Below are positions 23,184 to 31,902 of a stretch of 64,000 bases of DNA, piece after piece (position 1 is the stretch's first letter; each line of letters opens with the position of its first letter). The DNA comes from Pelagibius sp048268885 (lineage in GTDB: Bacteria; Pseudomonadota; Alphaproteobacteria; Kiloniellales; Kiloniellaceae), in NCBI GenBank assembly GCA_048268885.1, contig JBLWUP010000007.1, positions 62,001-126,000 of the forward strand, read 5' to 3'. Both the position numbers and the translations under genes were made by a program. Below the pieces are notes generated by a model that was given only the letters and a program-made list of their open reading frames with translations, did not search any database and was not told where the DNA came from.

Positions 23184-23663
23184 TCAGCTCTGCCTTTGCC
23201 GGGAGATGGCGTCGAGGGCGCCCTGCAGGATGTAGGCGGCGGCCATCTTGTCCACCACCTCGGCGCGGCGCTTGCGGGTCATGTCGGCCTCGTCGACCAG
23301 GAAGCGCTCGACCGCCGCGGTGGAGAGGCGTTCGTCCCAAAAGGCCATCGGCAGGGTGAAACCGGCTTTCTGTGCCAGGTTGCGGGCCAGGGCGCGGACC
23401 GACTGGCAGCGCGGCCCCTCCGTGCCGTCCATGTTCACCGGCAGGCCGATGACCAGGCCGCCGATCTTGTGGTCGCGGCAGACCTCGGCCAGGCGCTCGG
23501 CGTCCTGGGTGAACTTGCCGCGCTTGATGGTCTCCAGCGGGGAGGCCACCCGCAGCGCCGAATCGGAGATCGCCAGCCCGATGGTCTTGCTGCCGGGGTC
23601 GAGGCCGAGCAGGCGTTGGCCCGGCGCCAGCCGCTCGGCCAGATCTGTGACGGCGAGGTCCAT
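23184..23663 (-). CDS. ruvX: RuvX/YqgF family Holliday junction resolvase-like nuclease
   Basis: RNase H-fold nuclease implicated in 16S rRNA 5' maturation and possibly junction resolution. 159 residues with the N-terminal LLGLDPGSKTIGLAISD (first catalytic Asp), GLPVNMDGTEGPRCQSV, FWDERLSTAAVERFL (catalytic Glu) and a C-terminal VVDKMAAAYILQGALD (third acidic residue). Divergent from gatC across a 268-bp gap. Confidence 0.93.
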   Translation of the reverse strand: MDLAVTDLAERLAPGQRLLGLDPGSKTIGLAISDSALRVASPLETIKRGKFTQDAERLAEVCRDHKIGGLVIGLPVNMDGTEGPRCQSVRALARNLAQKAGFTLPMAFWDERLSTAAVERFLVDEADMTRKRRAEVVDKMAAAYILQGALDAISRQRQS

Positions 23664-23931
23664 CGCCCGCGATATCCTTCCGGGAGGGGATCAGGAAAAC
23701 CAACCCCTTATAGGCAGCCCCCGCCGGGGCGGCAAGGCGGCGGCCCCGGGCGGAGCGGGGCGGGATGCAGGGCGAGATGCAGGGGCTGGGCCAATCTTGC
23801 GGCCTGCGGGGGCTGGTGCTAGGTTCCGGCGGATTTTGACCGCTCTGACGCCTGTGCCGGGCGCGCCTTGGGGAGCTTCCTCCGGGCAAGCCGGCGGGGC
23901 GGAGCTTTTCCGGAAATGAGGGTTGAGGCCG

Positions 23932-24219
23932 ATGTCGGTCGACAAGGAAACTGTCGCGAAAATCGCGAGACTGGCGCGCGTTCGCGTCGACGAGAGCCAC
24001 CAGGAGTCGCTGGCCAAGGAACTGTCCAACATCCTGGGCTGGATCGAGCAGCTTTCCGAGCTGGACACCGAAGGCGTCGAGCCGATGACCTCCGTGGTCT
24101 CCATGACGCTGCCGCTGCGCGACGACGCGGTGACGGACGGCGGCTACCCCGACAAGGTGACGGCCAACGCGCCTGAGGCGGCCCATGGCTTCTACGCCGT
24201 GCCGAAGGTGGTTGAATAA
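23932..24219 (+). CDS. gatC: Asp-tRNA(Asn)/Glu-tRNA(Gln) amidotransferase subunit C
   Basis: Small stabilising subunit of the GatCAB amidotransferase, which converts Glu-tRNA(Gln) and/or Asp-tRNA(Asn) to the correct amides. 95 residues starting MSVDKETVAKIARLARVRV with the family pattern NILGWIEQLSELDTEGVEPM and a C-terminal FYAVPKVVE. The ATG at 23932 follows a GAGGG. The TAA stop overlaps the gatA start (TAATG). Confidence 0.96.
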   Translation: MSVDKETVAKIARLARVRVDESHQESLAKELSNILGWIEQLSELDTEGVEPMTSVVSMTLPLRDDAVTDGGYPDKVTANAPEAAHGFYAVPKVVE

Positions 24220-25694
24220 TGAGCGACCTGACCCACCTCACCATCGCCGAAGCGCGCGACCTGCTGGCCAAGGGCGAGACCTCCTCCAAGGAGCTGACCG
24301 AGGCCCACATCGCCGCCGTCGAGGGGGCGCGCTCCCTGAATGCCTTCATTACCGAGACGCCGGAAAAGGCGTTGCAGATGGCCGAGGCCTCCGACGCCAG
24401 ACGTAAGGCGGGCGAGGCGGGTGTGCTGGAAGGCCTGCCGATCGGCATGAAGGACCTGTTCTGCACCGAGGGCGTGTTGACCACCGCCGCCTCCCACATT
24501 CTGGACGGCTTCCATCCGACCTATGAGTCGACGGTCAGCCAGAACATGTGGAACGCCGGCGCGGTGCTGCTGGGCAAGACCAACCTGGACGAGTTCGCCA
24601 TGGGCTCCTCCAACATGACCAGCCACTACGGCGGCGTGGAGAACCCCTGGCGCAAGTCCGGCGACAACCGCCCGCTGGTGCCCGGCGGTTCCTCCGGCGG
24701 CTCGGCCACCGCCGTGGCGGCGCGCTGCGCCCTGGGCGCCACGGGCACGGACACCGGCGGCTCGATCCGCCAGCCGGCGGCCTTCTGCGGCATCGTGGGT
24801 ATGAAGCCGACCTACGGGCGCTGCTCGCGCTGGGGCGTGGTCGCCTTCGCGTCCTCGCTGGACCAGGCGGGGCCGATGGCGCGCACGGTACGGGACACGG
24901 CGATCATGCTGGAAGCCATGGCCGGCTTCGACCCCAAGGATTCCACCTCGGTCGACGCGCCGGTGCCGCACTACGAGGCGGCGCTGACCGGCGACATCAA
25001 GGGCATGAAGATCGGCATCCCCAAGGAATACCGTATCGACGGCATGCCGGCGGAGATCGACCAGTTGTGGCTGCAGGGCATCAAGTGGCTGGAAGAGGCC
25101 GGTGCCGAGGTCGTGGAGATCTCGCTGCCGCACACGCACTACGCGCTGCCGACCTACTACATCATCGCGCCGGCGGAGGCCTCCTCCAACCTGGCGCGCT
25201 ACGACGGCGTGCGCTACGGCCTGCGCGAGGAAGGCGGCACCCTGGACGAGATGTACGAGGCGACCCGCGGCAAGGGCTTCGGCATGGAAGTGCAGCGCCG
25301 CATCCTGATCGGCACCTACGTGCTGTCGGCCGGCTACTACGACGCCTACTACAACAAGGCGCGCAAGGTGCGCAGCCTCATCGCGCGGGACTTCGCTCAG
25401 GCCTACGAGAAGGTCGACGCCATCCTGACGCCGACGGCGCCCTCGGCGGCCTTCGGCATGGGCGACAAGATGGACGACCCCATCGCCATGTACCTGAACG
25501 ACGTCTTCACCGTGCCGGCCTCGCTGGCCGGGCTGCCGGGCATCTCGATCCCGGCGGGGCTGTCGCAGGACGGCCTGCCGCTGGGCCTGCAGCTGCTCGG
25601 CAAGGCCTTCGACGAGGAGACGGTGTTCAAGGTCGGCGGTGTGCTGGAAGAGGCGGCGGGCTTCAACGCCACGCCCGCCTTCCTGGCGGCGTAA
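24219..25694 (+). CDS. gatA: Asp-tRNA(Asn)/Glu-tRNA(Gln) amidotransferase subunit A
   Basis: The glutaminase subunit, releasing ammonia from glutamine. An amidase-signature enzyme of 491 residues with the catalytic Lys in GLPIGMKDLFC, the Ser-cisSer-Lys region VPGGSSGGSATAVAA and GTDTGGSIRQPAAFCG, the nucleophilic serine. Second gene of gatCAB, overlapping gatC by one base. Confidence 0.97.
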   Translation: MSDLTHLTIAEARDLLAKGETSSKELTEAHIAAVEGARSLNAFITETPEKALQMAEASDARRKAGEAGVLEGLPIGMKDLFCTEGVLTTAASHILDGFHPTYESTVSQNMWNAGAVLLGKTNLDEFAMGSSNMTSHYGGVENPWRKSGDNRPLVPGGSSGGSATAVAARCALGATGTDTGGSIRQPAAFCGIVGMKPTYGRCSRWGVVAFASSLDQAGPMARTVRDTAIMLEAMAGFDPKDSTSVDAPVPHYEAALTGDIKGMKIGIPKEYRIDGMPAEIDQLWLQGIKWLEEAGAEVVEISLPHTHYALPTYYIIAPAEASSNLARYDGVRYGLREEGGTLDEMYEATRGKGFGMEVQRRILIGTYVLSAGYYDAYYNKARKVRSLIARDFAQAYEKVDAILTPTAPSAAFGMGDKMDDPIAMYLNDVFTVPASLAGLPGISIPAGLSQDGLPLGLQLLGKAFDEETVFKVGGVLEEAAGFNATPAFLAA

Positions 25695-25713
25695 GGCAGG
25701 GCGGAGAGAGAAG

Positions 25714-27162
25714 ATGTCACTGATCAAAGGCAAGACGGGCGAGTGGGAGATGGTCATCGGGCTGGAGGTTCACGCCCAGGTGATCTCCAAGTCGAAGCTT
25801 TTCTCCGGCGCCTCCACGGCGTTCGGCGCGGAGCCCAACAGCCAGGTCTCCCTGGTCGACGCTGCCATGCCGGGCATGCTGCCGGTGTTGAACAAGTACG
25901 TGGTCGAGCAGGCGGTAAGGACCGGCCTGGGCCTGAAGGCGCAGATCAACCTGACGTCGGTCTTCGAGCGTAAGAACTACTTCTACGCCGACCTGCCGCA
26001 GGGCTATCAGATCTCCCAGTACCTGCAGCCCATCGTCGGCGAGGGAACGATCATCCTGGACCTGGAGGAGGGCGAGACCCGCGAGGTCGGCATCGAGCGG
26101 CTGCACCTGGAGCAGGACGCCGGCAAGTCGATCCACGACCAGCATCCGACGCAGTCCTACATCGACCTCAACCGGTCGGGCGTGGCCTTGATGGAGATCG
26201 TCTCCAAGCCGGACATGCGCTCGGCGGAGGAGGCGGGTGCCTACCTGCGCAAGCTGCGTACCATCCTGCGCTACCTCGGCACCTGCGACGGCAACATGGA
26301 CGAAGGCTCGATGCGCGCCGACGTGAACCTTTCGATGCGCCGCCCGGGCGAGCCGATGGGGACGCGCACGGAAACCAAGAACGTGAACTCCATCCGCTTC
26401 GTGCAGCAGGCCATTGAGCAGGAGGCCAGGCGGCAGATCGAGGTTCTGGAGGCCGGCGGCGAGATCGTGCAGGAGACGCGCCTGTTCGACGGCATGACCG
26501 GCAAGTCGCGCTCCATGCGCTCCAAGGAAGAGGCGCACGACTACCGCTATTTCCCCGACCCCGACCTGCTGCCGCTGGAGCTCGACGCGGCCTGGGTGGA
26601 AGGCATCAAGGGCGGCCTGCCCGAACTGCCGGACGAAAAGAAGGCGCGCTTCGTGAAGGACTTCGGTCTGCCGGTCTACGACGCCGGCGTGCTGGTCGCC
26701 GACCGCGACACCGCGGCCTTCTACGAGACGGTGGCCGAGGGGCGCGATCCGAAGCTGGCGGCCAACTGGGTCATCGGCGATTACTTCGGCGCGTTGAACA
26801 AGAGCGGCGACGACCTGGAAAGCGCGCCGGTCGACGCCAAGAAGCTGGGCGGCCTGCTGGACCTCATCGCCGACGGGACGATCTCCGGGCGCATCGCCAA
26901 GGAAGTCTTCGAGGAGATGTGGGAGAACGGTCAGGAAGCCGGGGTGATCGTCGAGGCCAAGGGGCTGAAGCAGATCAGCGATTCTTCGGAGATCGAGGGC
27001 ATGGTCGAGGAGATCATCGCCAACAACCCGAAGCAGGTCGAGCAGTTCAAGGGCGGCAACGAGAAGATCCTCGGCTGGTTCGTCGGCCAGGTGATGAAGA
27101 TGACCCAGGGCAAGGCGAACCCCGGCATGGTCAACGAAGTGCTGCGCAAGAAACTCGGCTGA
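25714..27162 (+). CDS. gatB: Asp-tRNA(Asn)/Glu-tRNA(Gln) amidotransferase subunit B
   Basis: The kinase/tRNA-binding subunit, which activates the misacylated tRNA and accepts ammonia from GatA. 482 residues with WEMVIGLEVHAQV near the N-terminus, DLNRSGVALMEIVSKPD, the cradle domain with RTETKNVNSIRFV, and a helical and YqeY tail (ANPGMVNEVLRKKL). The start at 25714 (MSLIKGKTGEWEM) follows GCGGAGAGAG, 19 bp after gatA. Completes the gatCAB operon. Confidence 0.97.
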   Translation: MSLIKGKTGEWEMVIGLEVHAQVISKSKLFSGASTAFGAEPNSQVSLVDAAMPGMLPVLNKYVVEQAVRTGLGLKAQINLTSVFERKNYFYADLPQGYQISQYLQPIVGEGTIILDLEEGETREVGIERLHLEQDAGKSIHDQHPTQSYIDLNRSGVALMEIVSKPDMRSAEEAGAYLRKLRTILRYLGTCDGNMDEGSMRADVNLSMRRPGEPMGTRTETKNVNSIRFVQQAIEQEARRQIEVLEAGGEIVQETRLFDGMTGKSRSMRSKEEAHDYRYFPDPDLLPLELDAAWVEGIKGGLPELPDEKKARFVKDFGLPVYDAGVLVADRDTAAFYETVAEGRDPKLAANWVIGDYFGALNKSGDDLESAPVDAKKLGGLLDLIADGTISGRIAKEVFEEMWENGQEAGVIVEAKGLKQISDSSEIEGMVEEIIANNPKQVEQFKGGNEKILGWFVGQVMKMTQGKANPGMVNEVLRKKLG

Positions 27163-27169
27163 GGTTTCT

Positions 27170-27850
27170 TCAAGCCGCCAGGTGATTGCGCTTCAGGTAG
27201 ATCTTCGTATTTGCCTCGGCGGTGAACTGGCGGGTGGTGCCGCGCGGCTCGCGCAACCAGGCGCCGGCGCCCAGCTTTTCATCGCCATCCCTCAGCCGAC
27301 CCGAGATCACGAAGATCTCGAGGCCTTGCGGGGCAACCTTGGGACAGATGAAGGGATCCGGCAGAATGGCGCCCGCGCCGAGGCGCAGCAGCCTGATGTC
27401 CTCCGGATAGTGCGGGTCGCTGTAGAGCGGCAATTCCTCGACGCCCGGCGCCGCGGCCTGCCATTCGCCCGCGTTTGAATCCACGACCACGTGCTCGCGA
27501 CCTTCCCCGGGGAACTGGCAGAGTTTCACGAAGATGATGCAGCCCTCCTTAGAAAAGGGAGCGTGGCTGAAGCCCGGCGGGTTCAGCAGGAAGGTGCCGG
27601 CGGGATAGTCGCCGTGCTCGTCGGAGAAAACACCTTCGAGCACAAGTATTTCCTCGCCCTGCGGATGACCGTGTTCATGGAAGGCGGAGTCCGGATCGTA
27701 GCGCACCACAGAGGTAACGCGGCTGAATTCACCGTCCTGCAGGTCCAGGCGCTTGCGCCATACGGTGGGGCTGGGACTGGCCTGCCAGTCCATTTTCGCC
27801 GTGTCCATGGTCGCCGGCCGGCTGAAATCCGCATTCAAGCTGTCGCTCAT
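27170..27850 (-). CDS. ChrR-like double cupin protein
   Basis: 226 residues forming two cupin barrels. The first has a full metal-binding signature, FHEHGHPQGEEILVLEG followed by NPPGFSHAPF. The second (LPDPFICPKVAPQGLEIFVI) lacks the histidines. It resembles the cupin half of ChrR-type anti-sigma factors, but the N-terminal zinc-binding anti-sigma domain is absent. A role in dioxygenase chemistry or metal or oxidant sensing is possible. Convergent with gatB, 7 bp apart. A strong palindrome 17 bp before the start suggests tight control. Confidence 0.85.
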   Translation of the reverse strand: MSDSLNADFSRPATMDTAKMDWQASPSPTVWRKRLDLQDGEFSRVTSVVRYDPDSAFHEHGHPQGEEILVLEGVFSDEHGDYPAGTFLLNPPGFSHAPFSKEGCIIFVKLCQFPGEGREHVVVDSNAGEWQAAAPGVEELPLYSDPHYPEDIRLLRLGAGAILPDPFICPKVAPQGLEIFVISGRLRDGDEKLGAGAWLREPRGTTRQFTAEANTKIYLKRNHLAA

Positions 27851-27866
27851 CCTGCTCTCCGTCTCG

Positions 27867-27886
27867 TATCTACCTCCAGGTAGGTA
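27867..27886. promoter_or_regulatory. 20-bp palindromic operator upstream of the cupin gene
   Basis: TATCTACCTCCAGGTAGGTA: two 9-base arms around CC with one mismatch (inner CTACCT/AGGTAG perfect). It lies 17-36 bp before the cupin start codon and 135 bp before the first glutathione transferase. The arrangement looks like a TetR-type operator; no matching regulator gene is adjacent. Confidence 0.6.
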
Positions 27887-28020
27887 AAAACTAGATAAGT
27901 CACGAGAGGTTGAACCGCAAGTGGCCTTTCGTGCCCTTGCAATCCCTCAGCGCTGCCCGCATTTCTTCAGGAGCGGCAAAGGCAAGGGGCCGCCGCTTCT
28001 TGGGGCAAGGGAGGTTTCTT

Positions 28021-28716
28021 ATGACCATCGAACTGTATTCCTGGGCAACGCCGAACGGTCACAAAGTACACATCATGTTGGAGGAATTAGGCCTTCCCTA
28101 CAACGTGCATGCCATCAACATCGGCGCCGGCGACCAGTTCGACCCCGAGTTCCTGAAGATCAGCCCCAACAACAAGATGCCCGCGATCGTCGATCCCGAC
28201 GGTCCCGGCAAAGCACCGATCTCGCTCTTCGAAAGCGGCGCCATTCTGATCTATCTAGCGGAAAAGTATGGCCGATTCCTGTCGTCCGAGCCGCGCGACC
28301 GCTACGTGACCCTGCAGTGGCTGATGTGGCAGATGGGCGGCCTCGGCCCCATGCTGGGCCAGGCGCATCACTTCCGCCAGTATGCGCCGGAGCGCATCGA
28401 CTACGCCTACGACCGCTATACCAACGAGGCCAACCGCCTTTACGGTGTGCTCGACAAGCGGCTGGGCGAGGCGCGGTTCCTGGCCGGAGAGGACTACTCC
28501 ATCGCCGATATGGCCGCCTGGCCCTGGACCCGCTATCCGGAGCGCCAGGGCGTCGAGCGCGCCGATTATCCGAACTTCCAGCGCTGGTTCGAGGAGATCG
28601 AAGCGCGCCCGGCCGTTCAGCGCGGCGTGAAGGTGCTGGAGAGCCAGCGCAGCGAAGGCTTTGACGACAAGGCGCGGGACATTCTGTTCGGCGCCGGGCA
28701 ATACGCCAAGCGCTAG
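28021..28716 (+). CDS. YfcG-like glutathione transferase (first of a tandem pair)
   Basis: Nu-class glutathione S-transferase-like protein; relatives such as YfcG act mainly as glutathione-dependent disulfide reductases. 231 residues. The N-terminal thioredoxin fold has the TPNGHK active-site motif, the SPNNKMPAIVDPDGP segment and the FESGAILIYLAEKYG glutathione-binding loop. The C-terminal helical domain has LGPMLGQAHHF and YSIADMAAWPW. The start at 28021 follows GGGAGG. The next gene is its paralogue. Confidence 0.93.
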   Translation: MTIELYSWATPNGHKVHIMLEELGLPYNVHAINIGAGDQFDPEFLKISPNNKMPAIVDPDGPGKAPISLFESGAILIYLAEKYGRFLSSEPRDRYVTLQWLMWQMGGLGPMLGQAHHFRQYAPERIDYAYDRYTNEANRLYGVLDKRLGEARFLAGEDYSIADMAAWPWTRYPERQGVERADYPNFQRWFEEIEARPAVQRGVKVLESQRSEGFDDKARDILFGAGQYAKR

Positions 28717-28844
28717 CGCGAAGCAGTCAGCCCAGGGGGGACGGGCGGAAAGGGCTGGCCCTGGCGGCGTCGTGAACCGATATTGGACGCGGTTCTTGAT
28801 AGAGCCGATTTTTCTTGGGCCGGGCATCAGGCCCGGCGGAAGGT

Positions 28845-28876
28845 GGGCCCCGACCCGCGCGGGGCCCCGTTTTTTG
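28845..28876 (+). terminator. Rho-independent terminator between the tandem transferase genes
   Basis: GGGCCCCG (28845-28852) pairs with CGGGGCCC (28860-28867) around a 7-base loop and is followed by six T. Another GC-rich hairpin, GCCGGGC/GCCCGGC (28819-28837), precedes it. The second gene follows 30 bp later, so it probably has its own promoter or is read by leakage. Confidence 0.75.
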
Positions 28877-28905
28877 GGTAGGTCAAGAAAGGGGAGACTG
28901 GATCC

Positions 28906-29529
28906 GTGACCATCGAACTGTACACCTGGAGCACGCCGAACGGTCGTAAGGCTTCGATCGCTTTGGAGGAACTGGGGTTGGACTACACGGTCCACACCAT
29001 CAACATCACCAAGGACGAGCAATTCGCTCCGGACTTCCTGAAGATCAGCCCGAACAACCGGATACCGGCGATCGTTGATCCAGAGGGTCCGGAGGGTGAG
29101 CCGATCTCGCTGTTCGAGAGCGGCGCCATTCTCATCTATCTCGCGGAGAAGACCGGCAAGCTGCTGCCCACGGCGCCGCGGGCACGCTATGCCGCGCTGC
29201 AGTGGCTGATGTGGCAGATGGGCGGTTTTGGACCGATGCTGGGCCAGGCGCACCATTTCCGCCGCTTTGCGAAGGAAGAGGTGCCCTATGCCGTCGAGCG
29301 CTACACCAACGAAACGCGGCGGCTCTATGGCGTGCTGGACAAGCGCTTGCAGGAGGCCGACTACCTGGCGGGCGAGGCGTATTCGATTGCCGACATCGCC
29401 ACCTTTCCCTGGGCCGCCCGCCACGAGTGGCACGGCATTGCCCTGGAAGATTTCCCTGCGGTGAAACGCTGGTACGACGCCATCGAAGCGCGCCCGGCGG
29501 TTCAGAAGGGAATGGCGGTTCCCGGCTGA
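28906..29529 (+). CDS. YfcG-like glutathione transferase (second of a tandem pair)
   Basis: 207 residues from a GTG start, with GGGGA upstream. It has the same motifs as its neighbour: TPNGRK active site, SPNNRIPAIVDPEGPEG, FESGAILIYLAEKTG, FGPMLGQAHHF and YSIADIATFPW. The two proteins align almost along their whole length, so this is a tandem duplication that has diverged. It is shorter at the C-terminus, lacking about 24 residues. Probable glutathione-dependent disulfide oxidoreductase. Confidence 0.93.
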   Translation: MTIELYTWSTPNGRKASIALEELGLDYTVHTINITKDEQFAPDFLKISPNNRIPAIVDPEGPEGEPISLFESGAILIYLAEKTGKLLPTAPRARYAALQWLMWQMGGFGPMLGQAHHFRRFAKEEVPYAVERYTNETRRLYGVLDKRLQEADYLAGEAYSIADIATFPWAARHEWHGIALEDFPAVKRWYDAIEARPAVQKGMAVPG

Positions 29530-29547
29530 GTGCGGAACGCGCGGAGG

Positions 29548-29766
29548 TTAGGCGGAGGGGCGCCGTCCACGGCGGCGGCCCTTCGGCATCGCGATGAGTT
29601 CCGCCGGCGCCTTTTGGCCCATGCCGACGAGGTCCATCAGTTCCTCTTTGCACCGCTGAAGGTTGGACAACTCGCGGGAGTCGTCCCGGTCATAGACCTC
29701 AACACAGCTCAATTTGATCTCGACCAGATCAATAAGAGTTTCCACAGTCGATCGCGACAAGCTCAT
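29548..29766 (-). CDS. Small uncharacterised protein
   Basis: 72 residues, MSLSRSTVETLIDLVEIKLS... with a helical, acidic body and a basic C-terminus (PKGRRRGRRPSA). The ATG at 29766 was chosen because AGGGG lies about 6 bp upstream of it; another ATG is 15 bp further up. Composition and Shine-Dalgarno support a real gene. It converges on the second transferase gene. The basic tail could bind nucleic acid; no family was recognised. Confidence 0.65.
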   Translation of the reverse strand: MSLSRSTVETLIDLVEIKLSCVEVYDRDDSRELSNLQRCKEELMDLVGMGQKAPAELIAMPKGRRRGRRPSA

Positions 29767-29881
29767 GAATTTCCCCTGCATGATTTGATTAGCCCTCTCA
29801 GGACATTTTTTAGCCCAATGGGTTAAGGGGACGTAAAGGCTAACAAAAAGTTCTGTGCATTACCTGCAGGACGGATGGATT

Positions 29882-30835
29882 TCAGTCCGACGGGTTGAGC
29901 GGAACCGAGCCCGCCGTCGCTTTCCGCCCCGCGCGGCCGCGCGAAACAAGCTGCAAAAGGCGGCCGTCGATGACCGCCAGGCCGGCGAAGATCAACAGCA
30001 TGCCGAGCAGCGCGGTGGCGGTGATCTGCTCCTTCAGGACCAGCGAGCCGAGGAGCAGAGCCGCGACCGGAATCAGGAAGGTGACGAGCAGCAGGTTGGT
30101 CGCCCCGGCGCTGGCGAGGATGCGGAAATAGAGGATGTAGGCCCCCGCCGTGCTGATCAGGCCGAGGGTCAGGAGGGCCGCCCAGGTCGTGGTGTCCGGG
30201 CTGGCCGTCCAGGGCCGGTCGAGAACCGCGGCCAGAGGCAGGAGGATCAGGGCCGCCGCCGTGGTCATGCCCGCGGCCGCGCTGACCGGTGAGAGGTGGC
30301 GCAGCCGCCGCCCGTAGATCCCCGCGCAGGCGTAGCAGCCGGCTGCCGCCAGGACGGCAAGCTGGCCCCGGATCTCGCCGCCGAGCCCGGCGAGGGCGCC
30401 CGGCCCGATCAGGACCAGGGCCCCCAGTAAACCGACGCCGACGCCCAGCATGCCGCGCCGGCTCATGCGCTCGTCGGCGGTCAGGAAGTGGGCCAGGACG
30501 AAGGTGAACAGCGGTGTCGTCGCGTTGAGGATCGAGGCCAGGCCGCTGTCGATGTGGGTCTGCCCCCACATGATGAGGGAAAAGGGCAACGCGTTGTTGA
30601 TCAAGCCCATGACCGCGAGCGGCGCCCAGTCGACGCGCCGTCCGGGCAGGCGCCGGCCGGTCAGCGCCACCAGGGGGAGCAGCCCCAGGGCGGCGGTCGC
30701 GACGCGGCCGAAGGCAAGGGTCGCCGGCCCCAGGTCGCGCAGGCAGATCTCGGTCAGGAAGAAGGCGAGCCCCCAGACCAGCGCCAGGAGGGTTATCTGG
30801 AGCCAGTCGCTGCCTTTCATTCGCGGTGCGTGCAT
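29882..30835 (-). CDS. EamA/DMT family permease
   Basis: Inner-membrane metabolite exporter of the drug/metabolite superfamily. 317 residues with about ten membrane helices formed by two EamA repeats; FFLTEICLRDLGPATLAFGR in the first and TLGLISTAGAYILYFRIL in the second are typical. The substrate is unknown; relatives export amino acids or other small metabolites. It stands between a small protein gene and glk on the same strand, with its own gap on each side. Confidence 0.9.
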   Translation of the reverse strand: MHAPRMKGSDWLQITLLALVWGLAFFLTEICLRDLGPATLAFGRVATAALGLLPLVALTGRRLPGRRVDWAPLAVMGLINNALPFSLIMWGQTHIDSGLASILNATTPLFTFVLAHFLTADERMSRRGMLGVGVGLLGALVLIGPGALAGLGGEIRGQLAVLAAAGCYACAGIYGRRLRHLSPVSAAAGMTTAAALILLPLAAVLDRPWTASPDTTTWAALLTLGLISTAGAYILYFRILASAGATNLLLVTFLIPVAALLLGSLVLKEQITATALLGMLLIFAGLAVIDGRLLQLVSRGRAGRKATAGSVPLNPSD

Positions 30836-30921
30836 GGGAAGTCCTGCTGCTGGGCGGCGCTGCCAGCATAGCCGGAAGGCAGGTGGGAGCTATCCGGATC
30901 TTGTGCGCAGGCGCAGGAGGC

Positions 30922-31902
30922 TCAGGCGGCTTGTTCGGCCAGGGCGGCGAGGCCGAGGAAGGCCGCGTTGGGACGGGTGATCAGCCAGGTCGGAATGGTG
31001 GCGAGATAGTCGCGAAAGCGGCCCTTGGCCTCGAAGCGCGCGCGGAAGCCCGAGGCGGCGAAGAAATCCGGGAAGCGCGGCAGGATGCCGCCGCCGATAA
31101 AGACGCCGTCACGGGCGCCATAGCTGAGCGCCACGTCGCCGGCGAAGGTGCCGAGGAAGAGGCAGAAGCGCTCCAGCGCCTGGCGGCAGAGCGGATCAGA
31201 TCCCTCGAGGCCGCGGCGGGTGACCTCGGCCGGGTCCAGGGGCTCGGCCGCTGTGCCCTGCAGACGCGCCAAGCCCCGATAGAGATTGGCGAGACCGGGC
31301 CCGGAGAGCAGGCGCTCGGCGGAGACGTGGCCGAAGTCCTCCCGCAGCACGGCGATGAGGTCGGTTTCCAGGCGGTCCGCCGCCGGCATGGTGACGTGGC
31401 CGCCTTCACTGACCAGCGGCAGCGGCCGGGGGCTTGCCGGGAGGAGCGCGGCGACGCCCAATCCGGAGCCGGGGCCGAGGACCGCCAGGGTGCCCTGCGG
31501 TTCCGCGGCGTCCTGCGGGACGGCCGGGCCAATCGCGACCTTGTCGTCCGGGCCGAGCCGGTCAAGGCTGAGCGCCAGGGCGGCATAATCGTTCAGCAGG
31601 CGGGCCTGGCTGAAGCCGAAGCGCTGGCGCAGCTCGCCGACGGTGGTGTCCCAACCGGCGTTGGTCATGACCGCGCGCGCCCCGTCGACCGGTCCGGCAA
31701 AGGCAAGCGCTGCCACCTGGGGCACCTGGGCGCTGCCGAGCCGCTGCAAGGCTTCGGCCACAGCCTCATAGGAAGTCGGGAAGCCGGCGACCGGCAGGGT
31801 CAGCACCTCGCCGAGCCGGCCGTCCTGAGAGAGGGCGAAGCGCGCATTGGTCGCGCCGATATCGGCCAGCAAGGCGGTTATCTGGCCGGCCGCGGGGGTC
31901 AC
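30922..31902 (-). CDS. glk: Glucokinase
   Basis: ATP-dependent phosphorylation of glucose to glucose-6-phosphate. Bacterial glucokinase type with LLADIGATNARFAL, FAGPVDG, LNDYAALALSL, LGPGSGLGVA and GGHVTM. The start was set at GTG 31902, which overlaps the otsA stop (GTGA), giving 326 residues; an ATG 48 bp upstream lies inside otsA. Last gene of the otsB-GH15-otsA-glk cluster, where it can trap glucose released from trehalose and feed OtsA. Confidence 0.94.
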   Translation of the reverse strand: MTPAAGQITALLADIGATNARFALSQDGRLGEVLTLPVAGFPTSYEAVAEALQRLGSAQVPQVAALAFAGPVDGARAVMTNAGWDTTVGELRQRFGFSQARLLNDYAALALSLDRLGPDDKVAIGPAVPQDAAEPQGTLAVLGPGSGLGVAALLPASPRPLPLVSEGGHVTMPAADRLETDLIAVLREDFGHVSAERLLSGPGLANLYRGLARLQGTAAEPLDPAEVTRRGLEGSDPLCRQALERFCLFLGTFAGDVALSYGARDGVFIGGGILPRFPDFFAASGFRARFEAKGRFRDYLATIPTWLITRPNAAFLGLAALAEQAA

